The notes under the pieces were generated by a model. It worked only from the letters and a program-made list of their open reading frames with translations. It was not told the origin of the DNA and searched no databases. The translations under genes were made by a program, and so were the position numbers. 64,000 nt of DNA from Microbacterium hydrocarbonoxydans (GTDB lineage Bacteria > Actinomycetota > Actinomycetes > Actinomycetales > Microbacteriaceae): assembly GCF_900105205.1 (NCBI RefSeq), contig NZ_FNSQ01000005.1, forward strand, positions 1,984,001-2,048,000, in the 5' to 3' direction. Below are positions 41,865 to 54,182 of the stretch, piece after piece (position 1 is the first letter of the stretch; every line of letters begins with the position of its first letter).

Positions 41865-43705
41865 GCGAGATCCCGCGGGCCCCGCAACGCCCGCAATGCG
41901 TAGAGGATCGTGGCCAGATCCACCAACTCCTGCGTGACCGCGCCAGCGACTGCGGGGATGATTCCGGTCATCGCCACGATCATGAGCGCGAGACTCAGCC
42001 CGATGCCGATCCAGATCGCCGTGAGGGCGACCCGCAGCGTGTGACGGCCGATGGATACGGCGTCCACGACCTTCGACAGCGAATCCACCAGGATCACGAT
42101 GTCGGCGGCATCGCCGGCCGCCGTCGCGCCCTTCGCGCCCATCGCCACGCCGATGTCGGCGGCGGCCAACACAGGGGCATCGTTGACTCCGTCGCCGATC
42201 ATCATCACCGGGCGTGGCTGCAGGTCTTGCGCGAGCCGTACTTTCTCGGGCGGGAGGAGTTCCGCGTGAATGTCGTCGACACCGATTCGATGTCCCACGG
42301 ATTCCGCCGTCGACCGGACGTCGCCGGTCAGCATGATGATCCGTTCGATGCCGTGACTCCGGAGCCAGGACACCACGGACGCGGCTTCGGGGCGCGCGTC
42401 ATCGGCAAGTACCAGAACGCCGGCGAATCGTCCGTCCACGGCGACGTATGCGGCGGCTTCGCCGACGTCGAGCGCGGCCCTGGGAGTATCGGGGGCGATA
42501 GCGATGACGTAGGCGGGTTTGCCGACAGTCACGGTGCGCCCATCGATCGTCGCCACCACACCGTTGGTCGCTTCCTCACGTGCGGCGCTGGCGGTGCGCA
42601 GCGCCAGGCCCCGATCCTCCGCAGCGCGACGGATACCGTCGGCGAGAACATGTGATGAGTACTCCTCTGCCGAGGCGGCGAGCATCAGGAGCTCATCCGC
42701 ATCGAAGCCTTCGGCTGGTCGGACTTTGATGAGTCGTGGGCGACCCTGGGTGAGGGTTCCCGTCTTGTCGAAGGCGGCGGAACGCACGCGGGCGATCTGC
42801 TCGATGACGGCGCCGCCCTTCATGATCACGCCGGCCTTCGCGGCACGGGAGAGCCCGCCGAGGAAGGCGACCGGGGCGGCGATCAGGAGTGGACAGGGCG
42901 TTGCCAGGACCAGGACCTCTGCGAACCGCGTCGGATCACTCGACAACGCCCATGCGGTCCCGGCCAGCACGAGCGAGACTGCGGTGAACGGGATAGCGAA
43001 TCGGTCGGCCAGCCTCACCACCGGCGCATGGGAGTCTTCCGCTGCACGCACGAGAGCGACGATCTGTTGGTACTGGCTGTCCTCGCTGGTCCGCACTGCT
43101 CGAATCCGCACCGCCCGGCTTCCATTGATCGCCCCGGACAGCACCTCTCCGCCCATCTCGCGGGTGACCGGCATACTCTCGCCCGTCAACGACGACTCGT
43201 CGAATGATCCGGTCTCCGTGAGAAGAGACCCGTCGACCGGCACGATCTCAGAAGGGCGGATGAGAAGCACATCCCCGATCTTGACCTCGTCGACGGGAAC
43301 GTCACGGATGGCTTCGCCGGCGTCCGCGTCGGCCCACTCCAGGACGTGCGCGGTGCGAGGCGAGCGGTCCAGAAGTGCGGAGAGGTCGCGCTTTGCGCGT
43401 CGTCCGGCGAAATCCTCCAGCGCCTCGCCCCCCGACAGCATCAACACGATGATCAGCGACGCTACGTACTCACCGACCGCCAACGTGGCGATCATCGCCA
43501 CGAGCGCCAGTATGTCGAGACCGACGTGCCCTCGGAGCACATCCCGCACCATTCTCACCAGTGTCCAGCTGATGAAGGCGGCCACGTAGATCGTCGCCGC
43601 CCAACGACCGGTGTTCTCGGCTCCCGCCACGAGCGCCGTGATGACTCCGACGAAGACGAGAACCGTGAGAGTGATGATCGGGTACCGCAACAGGACGGGC
43701 CTCAA
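41861..43705 (-). CDS. Heavy-metal P1B-type ATPase with TPCP motif
   Basis: 614 residues. Core P-type motifs: TGES (174-177), the phosphorylation Asp313 in DKTGTLT, and MIGDGVNDAP in the hinge region. The metal-site motif in the sixth helix is TPCP (269-272), not CPC or SPC, which places it near the P1B-5-like group. The P1B HP dipeptide is HV here (SSHVLA, His352). There is no N-terminal metal-binding domain and the C-terminus ends at ALRALRGPRDLA. The substrate is uncertain (Ni, Fe or Co are candidates). It follows a USP gene by 4 bases. M. tuberculosis also has a P-type ATPase (CtpF) in its DosR regulon. Confidence 0.88.
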   Translation of the reverse strand: MRPVLLRYPIITLTVLVFVGVITALVAGAENTGRWAATIYVAAFISWTLVRMVRDVLRGHVGLDILALVAMIATLAVGEYVASLIIVLMLSGGEALEDFAGRRAKRDLSALLDRSPRTAHVLEWADADAGEAIRDVPVDEVKIGDVLLIRPSEIVPVDGSLLTETGSFDESSLTGESMPVTREMGGEVLSGAINGSRAVRIRAVRTSEDSQYQQIVALVRAAEDSHAPVVRLADRFAIPFTAVSLVLAGTAWALSSDPTRFAEVLVLATPCPLLIAAPVAFLGGLSRAAKAGVIMKGGAVIEQIARVRSAAFDKTGTLTQGRPRLIKVRPAEGFDADELLMLAASAEEYSSHVLADGIRRAAEDRGLALRTASAAREEATNGVVATIDGRTVTVGKPAYVIAIAPDTPRAALDVGEAAAYVAVDGRFAGVLVLADDARPEAASVVSWLRSHGIERIIMLTGDVRSTAESVGHRIGVDDIHAELLPPEKVRLAQDLQPRPVMMIGDGVNDAPVLAAADIGVAMGAKGATAAGDAADIVILVDSLSKVVDAVSIGRHTLRVALTAIWIGIGLSLALMIVAMTGIIPAVAGAVTQELVDLATILYALRALRGPRDLA

Positions 43706-43709
43706 GGGT

Positions 43710-44180
43710 TCAGGTCTCGTCCGAAGATGACGGAGAGGACTCGCTGTCGGTCGTCTTCTTCGTGTGCACGATGAGGACGGGGCAGTGGGCGTGTTCCGCG
43801 CAGGCAGCGCTGACTGATCCCAGGAGGAGCCCGACGAAGCCGCCGTGCCCGCGGCTGCCGAGGACCAGCATCGATGCCGAGTTGCTGAGGCCGATCAGGG
43901 TTCGCGCGGCCGACCCGAGCAGCACTTCGCTGGTGAGGTCGTGTGGTGGGTTGCCAGCGAATGCTCCCTGGATCGATTCGTCCAGAGCTTCGCGGGCGAA
44001 CTCAGAGGGTGACCACTCGATAGCCAAGTAGGGATCGATCGGGGGAGCCGTCCAGGTCGTGACGACATGCAGAGGCTCCTTCAGCGCCTTCCCCAGGCGT
44101 GCTGCGTAGCGGAGGGCGTCGATAGAGGAATCGGATCCGTCCACGCCGACGACGATGTGGTGTGAGTGTGTGTTCGACAT
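43710..44180 (-). CDS. Universal stress protein, single UspA domain
   Basis: 156 residues. HHIVVGVDGSDSSIDALRYAARLG at the N-terminus, and the ATP-binding loop LGSRGHGGFVGLLLGSVSAACAEHAHCPVLIVH at the C-terminus (G-2x-G-9x-GS intact). It ends in an acidic Ser-rich tail. It leads a two-gene unit with the P-type ATPase. A DosR-like box lies 35 bases upstream of its ATG. It is closely similar to the USP encoded at 49645. Confidence 0.93.
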   Translation of the reverse strand: MSNTHSHHIVVGVDGSDSSIDALRYAARLGKALKEPLHVVTTWTAPPIDPYLAIEWSPSEFAREALDESIQGAFAGNPPHDLTSEVLLGSAARTLIGLSNSASMLVLGSRGHGGFVGLLLGSVSAACAEHAHCPVLIVHTKKTTDSESSPSSSDET

Positions 44181-44214
44181 AGTTTCACGATCCTGCTTTT
44201 CGCTTCAGGCCACT

Positions 44215-44228
44215 GGGCCAAAGGTCAC
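44215..44228 (-). promoter_or_regulatory. DosR-like box (GTGACCTTTGGCCC on minus strand)
   Basis: Upstream of the USP-ATPase unit, in the 79-base gap after the PNPOx-like gene. One mismatch in the first arm. Confidence 0.5.
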
Positions 44229-44259
44229 ACGGAGCGTCGGAGCCCTCGCCCTTCCGGGG

Positions 44260-44682
44260 TCAGGGCGCGCTCCGCGCCTCAAGATCGAAGACCCTGCCGC
44301 GAACCTCAGACGCATCGATCCGTACCCAACGATCTTTCTCTTCCGGGGCCCATGGGTGCACGCCCAGTCGTTCCGCCGCGAGCACGTCGGTGTCGCGATC
44401 GAATTCCTGGGCTGTCCCTTTCACCACCACGCTGAAGGCTTCATGCTCGTCGTACCCGTCGATCTCGAAGGCAACCGACTCACGGATCGTGAGCTCGAGT
44501 AGCTTTGTTCCTGCCGAGGTTCGAAAGATGATCGTTCGTCCGTCGGTCTTGTGGTTTATCGGGAAGATGTCGATCTCCCCGGCCGCACCGCAGGCGATCC
44601 GTCCGTAGGGGGCTCGCGCGAGACGGTCCCAGCACTCGTCCTCGGTCAGCTGTCGTGTCGGTGAGCGTTCGATCTCAGTCAT
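44260..44682 (-). CDS. Pyridoxamine 5'-phosphate oxidase-like flavin-binding protein
   Basis: 140 residues from ATG 44682, which has a GGGAGA ribosome site. [46 protein letters not shown] is the split-barrel flavin/F420-binding fold, and [21 protein letters not shown] follows. Members bind FMN, F420 or heme-like cofactors, and the reaction is unknown. It is divergent from the phosphoketolase gene, sharing a region with two DosR-like boxes. Confidence 0.87.
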   Translation of the reverse strand: MTEIERSPTRQLTEDECWDRLARAPYGRIACGAAGEIDIFPINHKTDGRTIIFRTSAGTKLLELTIRESVAFEIDGYDEHEAFSVVVKGTAQEFDRDTDVLAAERLGVHPWAPEEKDRWVRIDASEVRGRVFDLEARSAP

Positions 44683-44748
44683 GATTCTCCCGTCCGGAGA
44701 GGTTCCTGTCTCGCTCCTCATCGTGCCCTGGGACCTCAGCGCGCCGGG

Positions 44749-44762
44749 GGGACCAAGGTCCT
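44749..44762. promoter_or_regulatory. DosR-like box (GGGACCAAGGTCCT)
   Basis: Almost palindromic. It lies in the divergent region between the PNPOx-like gene and the phosphoketolase gene. Confidence 0.55.
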
Positions 44763-44793
44763 GTCATCGCGTGGGCTACATGGGCACGGGCGA

Positions 44794-44808
44794 GGGACCT
44801 TCGGCTCT
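44794..44808 (+). promoter_or_regulatory. DosR-like box (GGGACCTTCGGCTCT)
   Basis: 34 bases upstream of the phosphoketolase ATG. One mismatch to the full consensus. It is the second box in this divergent region. Confidence 0.6.
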
Positions 44809-44841
44809 ATCCCGCGACCGTCGCAAGGCAAGACTGCGTCC

Positions 44842-47358
44842 ATGGACGCATCTCCGACTTCCTCCTCCGCGCAGACCGAGACTCGTGGCGACACCGCGAC
44901 CACATCCTCTTGGCCCCGAGGAGCCGGAAACCATCCTGCCGCGTCGACTCTGGAGGGTCTGAACGCCTGGTGGCGGGCGGCGAACTATCTGTCGGTAGGG
45001 CAGATCTACCTTCTCGACAACCCGCTACTCCGCGAGCCGCTCAGACCCGAGCACATCAAGCCTCGACTCCTCGGACACTGGGGAACGACCCCGGGGCTGA
45101 ACTTCATCTACGCCCACCTCAACCGAGTGATCCGAGAACGCTCTCTCCAGACGATCTACATCGCCGGGCCAGGACACGGGGGACCGGGAATGGTCGCAAA
45201 CGCCTACTTGGACGGCACGTACAGCGAGGTCTACAACAGCATCGACCACTCCGAGGACGGACTGCGCAGTCTCTTCCGCCAGTTCTCGTTCCCCGGAGGA
45301 ATCCCGAGCCATGTGGCGCCGGAGACGCCCGGGTCGATCCACGAGGGTGGGGAACTGGGCTATTCCCTCTCTCACGCGTACGGCGCCGCGTTCGATAACC
45401 CCGACCTCCTCGTCGCTGCAGTCGTCGGAGACGGCGAGGCGGAGACGGGGCCGCTGGCAACGAGCTGGCACGGGAACAAGTTCCTCGATCCGCTGCACGA
45501 CGGCGTCGTTCTGCCGATTCTTCACCTGAACGGGTACAAGATCGCCAACCCGACAGTGCTCGCACGTATGCCCGAGAAGGAGTTGCTCTCCCTCATGCGT
45601 GGGTACGGGCACACTCCATATCTCGTCTCCGGCGGGTTCGATGGCGAGGACCCGATCGACGTGCATCGACGTTTCGCGATCGTGCTGGATGACGTCCTCG
45701 ACCACGTAGCACAGATCAAAGCGGATGCCGCGGCCGGCGTTCTCCGCACCCGGCCGGCATGGCCGATGATCATCCTGCGCACGCCGAAAGGATGGACATG
45801 TCCGCACGAGATCGACGGGCATCCGGCGGAGAACAACTGGCGTTCACACCAGGTGCCGCTGCGTGACGCGCGCGATACTGAAGCGCACACAGAGCTGCTT
45901 CAATCGTGGCTGCTGTCGTACCGGCCGGAAGAGCTCTTCGATCAGAAAGGTGCAGTGGCTGAGTGGGTGACGGCGCTGGCTCCAGAAGGAGAGCTCCGTA
46001 TGAGTGCGAACCCGGTGGCCAACGGCGGGCTGCTGAGGAAAGAACTGCGACTCCCTGACTTCCGCGACTACGCCGTCGACGTGCCCAGCCCCGGTGCCAC
46101 TGTGAGCGAGGCCACCCGCGTCCTCGGAGGCTGGCTTCGTGACGTGATCACGGCCAACCCCGAGAACTTCCGCATCTTCGGTCCCGACGAGACGGCATCC
46201 AATCGACTTGATGCCGTCTTCGAGGTGACAGACAAACAGTGGAACGCGGAGTCGCTGCCGATGGATGCCGACAATCATCTGTCGCGCACCGGCAGGGTGG
46301 TAGAGATGCTCAGTGAGCATCAGTGTCAGGGCTGGCTCGAGGGGTACCTGCTGACGGGACGACACGGCGTGCTCAACTCGTACGAGGCGTTCATCCACAT
46401 CGTGGACTCGATGTTCAATCAGCACGCCAAGTGGCTGAAGACCTCCCGGAGCATCCCCTGGCGTCGCCCGATCTCCTCGCTGAACTACCTGCTCAGCTCG
46501 CACGTCTGGCGGCAGGATCACAACGGGCTCTCGCACCAGGACCCCGGTTTCATCGACCATGTCGTCAACAAGAAGGCCGACGTCGTGCGCGTGTACCTCC
46601 CGTTCGATGCGAACACCCTCCTGTCGACCTACGACCACTGTCTGCGCTCACGCGATTATGTCAACGTCGTCGTCGCAGGAAAGCAGCCCGCACCCAACTG
46701 GCTCGGGATGGATGCGGCCATCGAGCACTGCACCCGTGGACTCGGCATCTTCGACTGGGCGGGCTCCGAATATGCCGGCGAGGAACCCGATGTGGTGCTC
46801 GCCGCGGCCGGCGACGTGCCGACATTGGAGGTGCTCGCTGCGGCATCCATCCTTCGCCAGCGGCTTCCCTCCTTGAAGGTGCGCGTGGTGAACGTCGTCG
46901 ACCTCATGCGCCTGCAGACCGACGGGGAGCATCCGCATGGCCTCGGAGATCGAGAATACGACGCGATCTTCACCACCGACAGGCCGGTGATCTTCGCCTA
47001 CCACGGGTACCCCTGGCTGATCCATCGTCTGACATACCGTCGACACGGCCACGACCAGCTCCACGTCCGCGGGTACATCGAGGAAGGAACGACGACCACC
47101 CCGTTCGACATGGTGATGATGAACGACCTCGACCGCTTCCACCTCGTGATGGACGTGATCGACCATGTGCCCGGCCTGGGACCCCGGGAGGCTGTCCTGC
47201 GTCAGGAGATGCAGGATTCGCGCGTGCGAGCGAGGGCCTACACGCGGCTCCACGGAGAAGACGCGCCTGAGATCAGGAACTGGGAATGGCACGAGCCAGA
47301 GCCAGCAGCAAGTGGTGAAGCCCTCGACGAAGAGCGGTCGAAAGGAACAAGACGATGA
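44842..47358 (+). CDS. xfp: Xylulose-5-phosphate/fructose-6-phosphate phosphoketolase
   Basis: TPP enzyme that splits xylulose 5-P or fructose 6-P with phosphate into acetyl phosphate and a smaller sugar phosphate. 838 residues, slightly longer than usual because of a ~35-residue Ser/Thr-rich N-terminus. [55 protein letters not shown] (TPP/Mg site) and [13 protein letters not shown] are conserved. Its stop overlaps the ATG of the second BON gene (ATGA), so the two are translationally coupled. Upstream DosR-like boxes suggest induction at low oxygen, when acetyl phosphate would yield ATP without respiration. Confidence 0.95.
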   Translation: MDASPTSSSAQTETRGDTATTSSWPRGAGNHPAASTLEGLNAWWRAANYLSVGQIYLLDNPLLREPLRPEHIKPRLLGHWGTTPGLNFIYAHLNRVIRERSLQTIYIAGPGHGGPGMVANAYLDGTYSEVYNSIDHSEDGLRSLFRQFSFPGGIPSHVAPETPGSIHEGGELGYSLSHAYGAAFDNPDLLVAAVVGDGEAETGPLATSWHGNKFLDPLHDGVVLPILHLNGYKIANPTVLARMPEKELLSLMRGYGHTPYLVSGGFDGEDPIDVHRRFAIVLDDVLDHVAQIKADAAAGVLRTRPAWPMIILRTPKGWTCPHEIDGHPAENNWRSHQVPLRDARDTEAHTELLQSWLLSYRPEELFDQKGAVAEWVTALAPEGELRMSANPVANGGLLRKELRLPDFRDYAVDVPSPGATVSEATRVLGGWLRDVITANPENFRIFGPDETASNRLDAVFEVTDKQWNAESLPMDADNHLSRTGRVVEMLSEHQCQGWLEGYLLTGRHGVLNSYEAFIHIVDSMFNQHAKWLKTSRSIPWRRPISSLNYLLSSHVWRQDHNGLSHQDPGFIDHVVNKKADVVRVYLPFDANTLLSTYDHCLRSRDYVNVVVAGKQPAPNWLGMDAAIEHCTRGLGIFDWAGSEYAGEEPDVVLAAAGDVPTLEVLAAASILRQRLPSLKVRVVNVVDLMRLQTDGEHPHGLGDREYDAIFTTDRPVIFAYHGYPWLIHRLTYRRHGHDQLHVRGYIEEGTTTTPFDMVMMNDLDRFHLVMDVIDHVPGLGPREAVLRQEMQDSRVRARAYTRLHGEDAPEIRNWEWHEPEPAASGEALDEERSKGTRR

Positions 47359-48023
47359 ACACGACAGAACACATCGACGATCGAGATGTGCAAAGGGCTG
47401 TCTCTCAGGAGCTGCAATGGACACCGGGTCTCGATGACGCGGCGATCGGAGTGGCTGTGACAGACGGCGCGGTTGCCCTGTCGGGGGAGGTGAACAGCTA
47501 CTCTGAGCGCCTCACGGTCAAGCACGCGGCTCTCCGCGTCCGCGGCGTGAGCACCGTGGTCGACGACATGATCGTGCGCCCGATGGACGGCGCGCAGATC
47601 ACCGACACCGATGTGGCTAGGGAAGTCGACCACGCCCTCCACGCCACCGCGAACGTGCCGAACACGGTCAAAGCGGTGATCGACGACGGCGAAGTCACGC
47701 TCATGGGGGAAGTCGAGTGGGACCACCAACGCCGGTCGGCGAAGCGCGCAGTACAACACCTTCGCGGGGTCAGGAACGTCAACAGCCTGATCACGTTGAG
47801 CGCACGACCGTCATCGGAAGATGCGACAGAGCGCATCCGTGGTGCCATACTTCGGAACGCGGCGGTGGATGCGAACGCGGTCTCTGTCGCGATCGAAGGG
47901 ACCACTGCGATCCTCACCGGCACCGTGCGCTCATGGCCGGAGAAGAGTCAAGCGGCAGACGCGGCCTGGGCCTCACCACACGTGACATACGTGGACAATC
48001 GCATCGAGGTGCGCGCCCGGTAA
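47355..48023 (+). CDS. Triple-BON-domain protein 2
   Basis: 222 residues. Three BON repeats, parallel to the protein at 40316 over the whole length: [16 protein letters not shown], then [55 protein letters not shown] and [13 protein letters not shown]. No signal peptide. The ATG lies inside the xfp stop, an unexpected coupling of a BON protein to a central carbon enzyme. It is convergent with the orphan response regulator, 13 bases away. Confidence 0.88.
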   Translation: MNTTEHIDDRDVQRAVSQELQWTPGLDDAAIGVAVTDGAVALSGEVNSYSERLTVKHAALRVRGVSTVVDDMIVRPMDGAQITDTDVAREVDHALHATANVPNTVKAVIDDGEVTLMGEVEWDHQRRSAKRAVQHLRGVRNVNSLITLSARPSSEDATERIRGAILRNAAVDANAVSVAIEGTTAILTGTVRSWPEKSQAADAAWASPHVTYVDNRIEVRAR

Positions 48024-48036
48024 CCGGGGATCAGAG

Positions 48037-48690
48037 CTACGGGGCGCGATGGTCGAACGCGCGGCTGGCTCTCTCGGCCTGCAGGACCGCCGCCTGCGTG
48101 CGTCGCTCGAGACCCAGTTTGTTCAACAGAGATGAGACGTAGTTCTTGACGGTCTTCTCCGCGAGGCCGAGCCGGTCGCCGATCTGCCGGTTGGAGAGCC
48201 CTTCAGCGATGAGTGCGAGGACTTCCTTCTCGCGCATGCTCAGAGCACCGAAGCGAGGATCAGCAGTGTCGGCACGATCGACGGTGCCAGTGACATGGCG
48301 CACCATCGAGGGTTTGATAAGTCGCTGGCCCTGCGCGACGGCGCGGATCGAGTGAAGTAGTTCATCGGTGCGGAGCGTCTTCATCAGGTAGCCGGCCGCG
48401 TCTCCGAGAACGGCGGCAAACAAGGCATCGTCGTCATCGAACGCCGTGAATATCAGACATTGCACCTGCGGGTGCGCTTGGCGGATCTCACGACACAGAT
48501 CGATGCCACTGCCGTCGGGGAGATGTACGTCCAAGACCGCCACATCCGGCAGAGTTGCGGCGACGACCGCTCGTGCATCGTGAACCGTTGCTGCTTCACC
48601 GACGACGCTGAGATCAGACTGCGTCTCGAGAAGATCCGCGATCCCGCGCCGCACCATCTCATGATCGTCTACGAGAACGATCCGGAACAT
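48037..48690 (-). CDS. DosR/DevR-like response regulator (orphan)
   Basis: 217 residues from ATG 48690. Receiver domain (VLVDDHEMVRRGIADLL; phospho-acceptor Asp54 in VAVLDVHLPDG), then a LuxR/NarL HTH (about 150-200; EKEVLALIAEGLSNRQIGDRLGLAEKTVKNYV and LLNKLGLERRTQAAVLQAE). The KTVKNYVSxLLxKLGxxRRTQAAV block is near-identical to that of M. tuberculosis DosR. No histidine kinase is adjacent. Two in-frame upstream codons would extend it, but ATG 48690 matches the family start and has a GAGGGCGAC site. It is divergent from the PNPOx gene at 48871. Confidence 0.92.
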   Translation of the reverse strand: MFRIVLVDDHEMVRRGIADLLETQSDLSVVGEAATVHDARAVVAATLPDVAVLDVHLPDGSGIDLCREIRQAHPQVQCLIFTAFDDDDALFAAVLGDAAGYLMKTLRTDELLHSIRAVAQGQRLIKPSMVRHVTGTVDRADTADPRFGALSMREKEVLALIAEGLSNRQIGDRLGLAEKTVKNYVSSLLNKLGLERRTQAAVLQAERASRAFDHRAP

Positions 48691-48756
48691 GTCGCCCTCC
48701 GATCCCCTCACACTGGCGGGTAACCACAGAGTACAACTCCGCGGTGACGCGCCCTC

Positions 48757-48771
48757 GGGACTTTCGACCCT
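48757..48771. promoter_or_regulatory. DosR-like box (GGGACTTTCGACCCT)
   Basis: The best match to the mycobacterial GGGACTTTnGgCCCT form. It lies in the divergent region between the orphan regulator and the second PNPOx-like gene, so it may mediate autoregulation. Confidence 0.6.
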
Positions 48772-48870
48772 GCTCACAGGAAGGTGTCAGCGATTGACTG
48801 GACGCGTCTCGACCACCGACGACAACACGTCGGCGGCTGATCCGAAGACCCGATGCTCAGGAGACCCACC

Positions 48871-49473
48871 ATGGCGAATGATGACCCCAACCCGTACTAC
48901 CGGGATCCACCGACCGCGCCGGAGACGGCCGCGTCAGCCGGTGTAGAGGAGATCGGAACAGCCGCTTGCTGGAAACTCGTCGAGGCGAACTCGCTCGGTC
49001 GCCTTGCGATTCAGAACATCGACGGACGCCCTGATCTGTTTCCCCTTAACTACCTCGTGCATGAGGGCAGCGTGTTCATGAAATCGGCGCCTGGGGCTAA
49101 GCTGCGAAGCCTTGCCGGGCATCCGGACGTTGCTCTCGAGATCGACGGGGTGGATGGCGCGTTCCAGTGGAGCATCGTGATCCGCGGACACGCGATGCGC
49201 ATGGACACGGATGCTGACATCGAAGCCTCCGGCGTTCTCACGCTTGCATCTGACAGTCCCACGGCGAAGCACAACTACGTGCGCCTCGTGCCCGACACCG
49301 TGACGGGCCGCCGCTTCCCCGTCCGCGGCCGGTCCGCGACGCGGAGGAACGTCCCATCCGCTTCCACTTCGGGCGGGCGCGCACGTGACGAGCACGTCGA
49401 TCAAGGTGGTCCAGGGGCACGGACGGCCGATAAGCCGCAGCCCATCCCGCACCTTCCGCCGTGGGGCGGATAA
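48871..49473 (+). CDS. Pyridoxamine 5'-phosphate oxidase-like protein with Arg/Pro-rich tail
   Basis: 200 residues from ATG 48871 (AGGAGACCC ribosome site). The split-barrel core spans about 28-140 (CWKLVEANSLGRLAIQNIDGRPDLFPLNYLVHEGSVFMKSAPGAKL), followed by a ~50-residue Pro/Gly/Arg-rich tail ending PQPIPHLPPWGG that I cannot assign. It is similar in type to the gene at 44260. Cofactor and reaction are unknown. Confidence 0.85.
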   Translation: MANDDPNPYYRDPPTAPETAASAGVEEIGTAACWKLVEANSLGRLAIQNIDGRPDLFPLNYLVHEGSVFMKSAPGAKLRSLAGHPDVALEIDGVDGAFQWSIVIRGHAMRMDTDADIEASGVLTLASDSPTAKHNYVRLVPDTVTGRRFPVRGRSATRRNVPSASTSGGRARDEHVDQGGPGARTADKPQPIPHLPPWGG

Positions 49474-49594
49474 CTCGTCGACGCTCCGCCACCGCACCCG
49501 AAAGGGTCGCGGTTAGCCGCCTCTCATGGGGCTTCTCCGTTCGCAGGGTGTGGGGCCTTGGGGAACGAGGAAGGGCGGCGTCGAGGGGGGACGT

Positions 49595-49631
49595 GGGCAG
49601 GGGTGGTGCTTCGGGCAGACCACCCCTGCCC
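49595..49631. terminator. Bidirectional hairpin between convergent genes
   Basis: 13-bp inverted repeat GGGCAGGGGTGGT / ACCACCCCTGCCC with an 11-base loop. It lies between the PNPOx gene (plus) and the USP gene (minus). The rest of this 171-base gap shows nothing else. Confidence 0.75.
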
Positions 49632-49644
49632 ATATGAACGTCAG

Positions 49645-50090
49645 TCAGCCGAACGAGCCGTTCGGCGTATGCACGATCAGAACCGGGCATTGCGCGTGGG
49701 ATGCACAGGCGGCGCTTACCGAACCGAGCAAGAGCCTCGAGAATCCGCCGCGTCCGCGGCTTCCCACGACCAGCATGGTGGCGCGATCGCTTTGTTCGAG
49801 CAGTACGGCAGCGGCCGGGCCGGGAACGGCTGACTGGCTGAACCGCTCCGGAGGGGATCCTTGAAAGGCCTCCTGCATCGCGTCTTGTAGCAGGTGTTCC
49901 GCAGCTGCCTTCGGCGACCAGTCGGAGCTCGGGTCGAAAAGACCCAGCATCACCGGGTAGGTCCACGCGATGATCGCTTGCAATGGTGCGCGGAGTGCTG
50001 TCGCGATCGTCGCGGCGCGGATAAGCGCCTCAACCGAGGATGCGGAACCGTCTACCCCGACGACGACGGGCGGAGTGTTTGCGTTGTCGC

Positions 50091-50094
<4 letters not shown>
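49645..50094 (-). CDS. Universal stress protein, single UspA domain
   Basis: 149 residues. PPVVVGVDGSASSVEALIRAATIA at the N-terminus and the ATP-binding VVGSRGRGGFSRLLLGSVSAACASHAQCPVLIVH at the C-terminus. It is closely related to the USP at 43710 (same GSVSAACA.HA.CPVLIVHT block), suggesting duplication inside the island. The ATG overlaps the stop of the two-domain USP upstream, so it is the second gene of a unit transcribed from about 50900. Confidence 0.93.
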
Positions 50095-53350
<3,256 letters not shown>

Positions 53351-53911
53351 TCAGGCGTCGGCCGGCTCGGCCGACTGGTCCCGCGCACCACACATCTGTG
53401 CGCGGGACGCATCTGTCGCGTGTAGCCGACGAAGCAGGTCCAACTGGAGGCGATTGATCCCCATCAGCTCCTCAAGCTCCTGCTTCGCTGCAACGTTCGT
53501 CTCATAGTCGTGCTGTGCGAGGACCGCAGCAATTGCGTCCTGACGTTTTGCCGCAATCAGGAGGATCGCTCCCTGGAGACCGGCGAGCATGCTGAGAAAC
53601 AGGTTCAGGAGGATGTACGGGTACGGATCCCAGGAGAACTCCATTGAATTCACGATCGCTCACGTGATCATGAACAGGACAAAGCACCCGATGAAGAGCC
53701 ATGAACCCATCCCGTTCCTCAACCTGTCGGCTGCGCGCTGACCCGAGGTGAGCGTCTCAGTGTGAACCGTGTGCCAGTTGGTCAGGGGACGCAAGAGGCG
53801 CCGCTGGACACCACTGTCGTCATTTCCGGTGTTAGCAGTCGTCTTATTGGGATCGATCGCAGTCGCCTGATCGACGTCGGCCGTATTGACCCCCTGCGCT
53901 CCCATAGTCAT
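53351..53911 (-). pseudogene. DUF1003 membrane protein interrupted by an in-frame TGA
   Basis: A single reading frame of about 186 residues is split by TGA at 53660-53662. Upstream part: MTMGAQGVNTADVDQAT, then TLTSGQRAADRLRNGMGSWLFIGCFVLFMIT. Downstream part: AIVNSMEFSWDPYPYILLNLFLSMLAGLQGAILLIAAKRQDA, then ETNVAAKQELEELMGINRLQLDLL. DUF1003 proteins have a Trp at the stop position (MITWAIVN type), so TGG has become TGA. The flanks are otherwise intact, so this is a recent nonsense mutation or a sequence error. DUF1003 proteins are two-helix membrane proteins of unclear function. Confidence 0.82.
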
Positions 53912-53947
53912 TCGTCGAACGTTAGCCCTGTGCGGAGCAGAGGGAAC

Positions 53948-53961
53948 GGGCCCAAGGTCCC
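53948..53961 (-). promoter_or_regulatory. DosR-like box (GGGACCTTGGGCCC on minus strand)
   Basis: The first of two boxes in the divergent region between the DUF1003 gene and the flavodoxin operon. Confidence 0.6.
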
Positions 53962-53981
53962 GGCCTCACCACTCTCGCCGG

Positions 53982-53996
53982 GGGACCTTCGGCCCT
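53982..53996 (+). promoter_or_regulatory. DosR-like box (GGGACCTTCGGCCCT)
   Basis: A full match to the inferred consensus, 67 bases upstream of the small ORF that leads the flavodoxin-MBL unit. Confidence 0.65.
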
Positions 53997-54062
53997 GCCC
54001 GGCGAGCACGCGAACGGAAACGATGGGAGGAGGGGGAACCACATCGCTGCTGAAGGAGCACC

Positions 54063-54182
54063 ATGAACGACTCGATCTTCGCCGTCCTGCCTTCCCTGCA
54101 GGTTGGTCCCGCTGACCTCACACTCCCGCCGACCCAGCCCATCGACATCACCGTTCTGATGCTCGAGGAGAAGGAATCATGA
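54063..54182 (+). CDS. Small protein, 39 aa, coupled to the flavodoxin gene
   Basis: ATG 54063 follows an AAGGAG site (spacing 6) and reads MNDSIFAVLPSLQVG, then a Pro-rich middle LTLPPTQPIDITVLMLEEKES. Its TGA overlaps the flavodoxin ATG (ATGA). The end of this ORF carries the ribosome site (GAGGAGAAGG) for the next gene. It looks like a real coupled small gene or a translated leader. No family is recognised, and there is no membrane segment or signal. Confidence 0.6.
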   Translation: MNDSIFAVLPSLQVGPADLTLPPTQPIDITVLMLEEKES

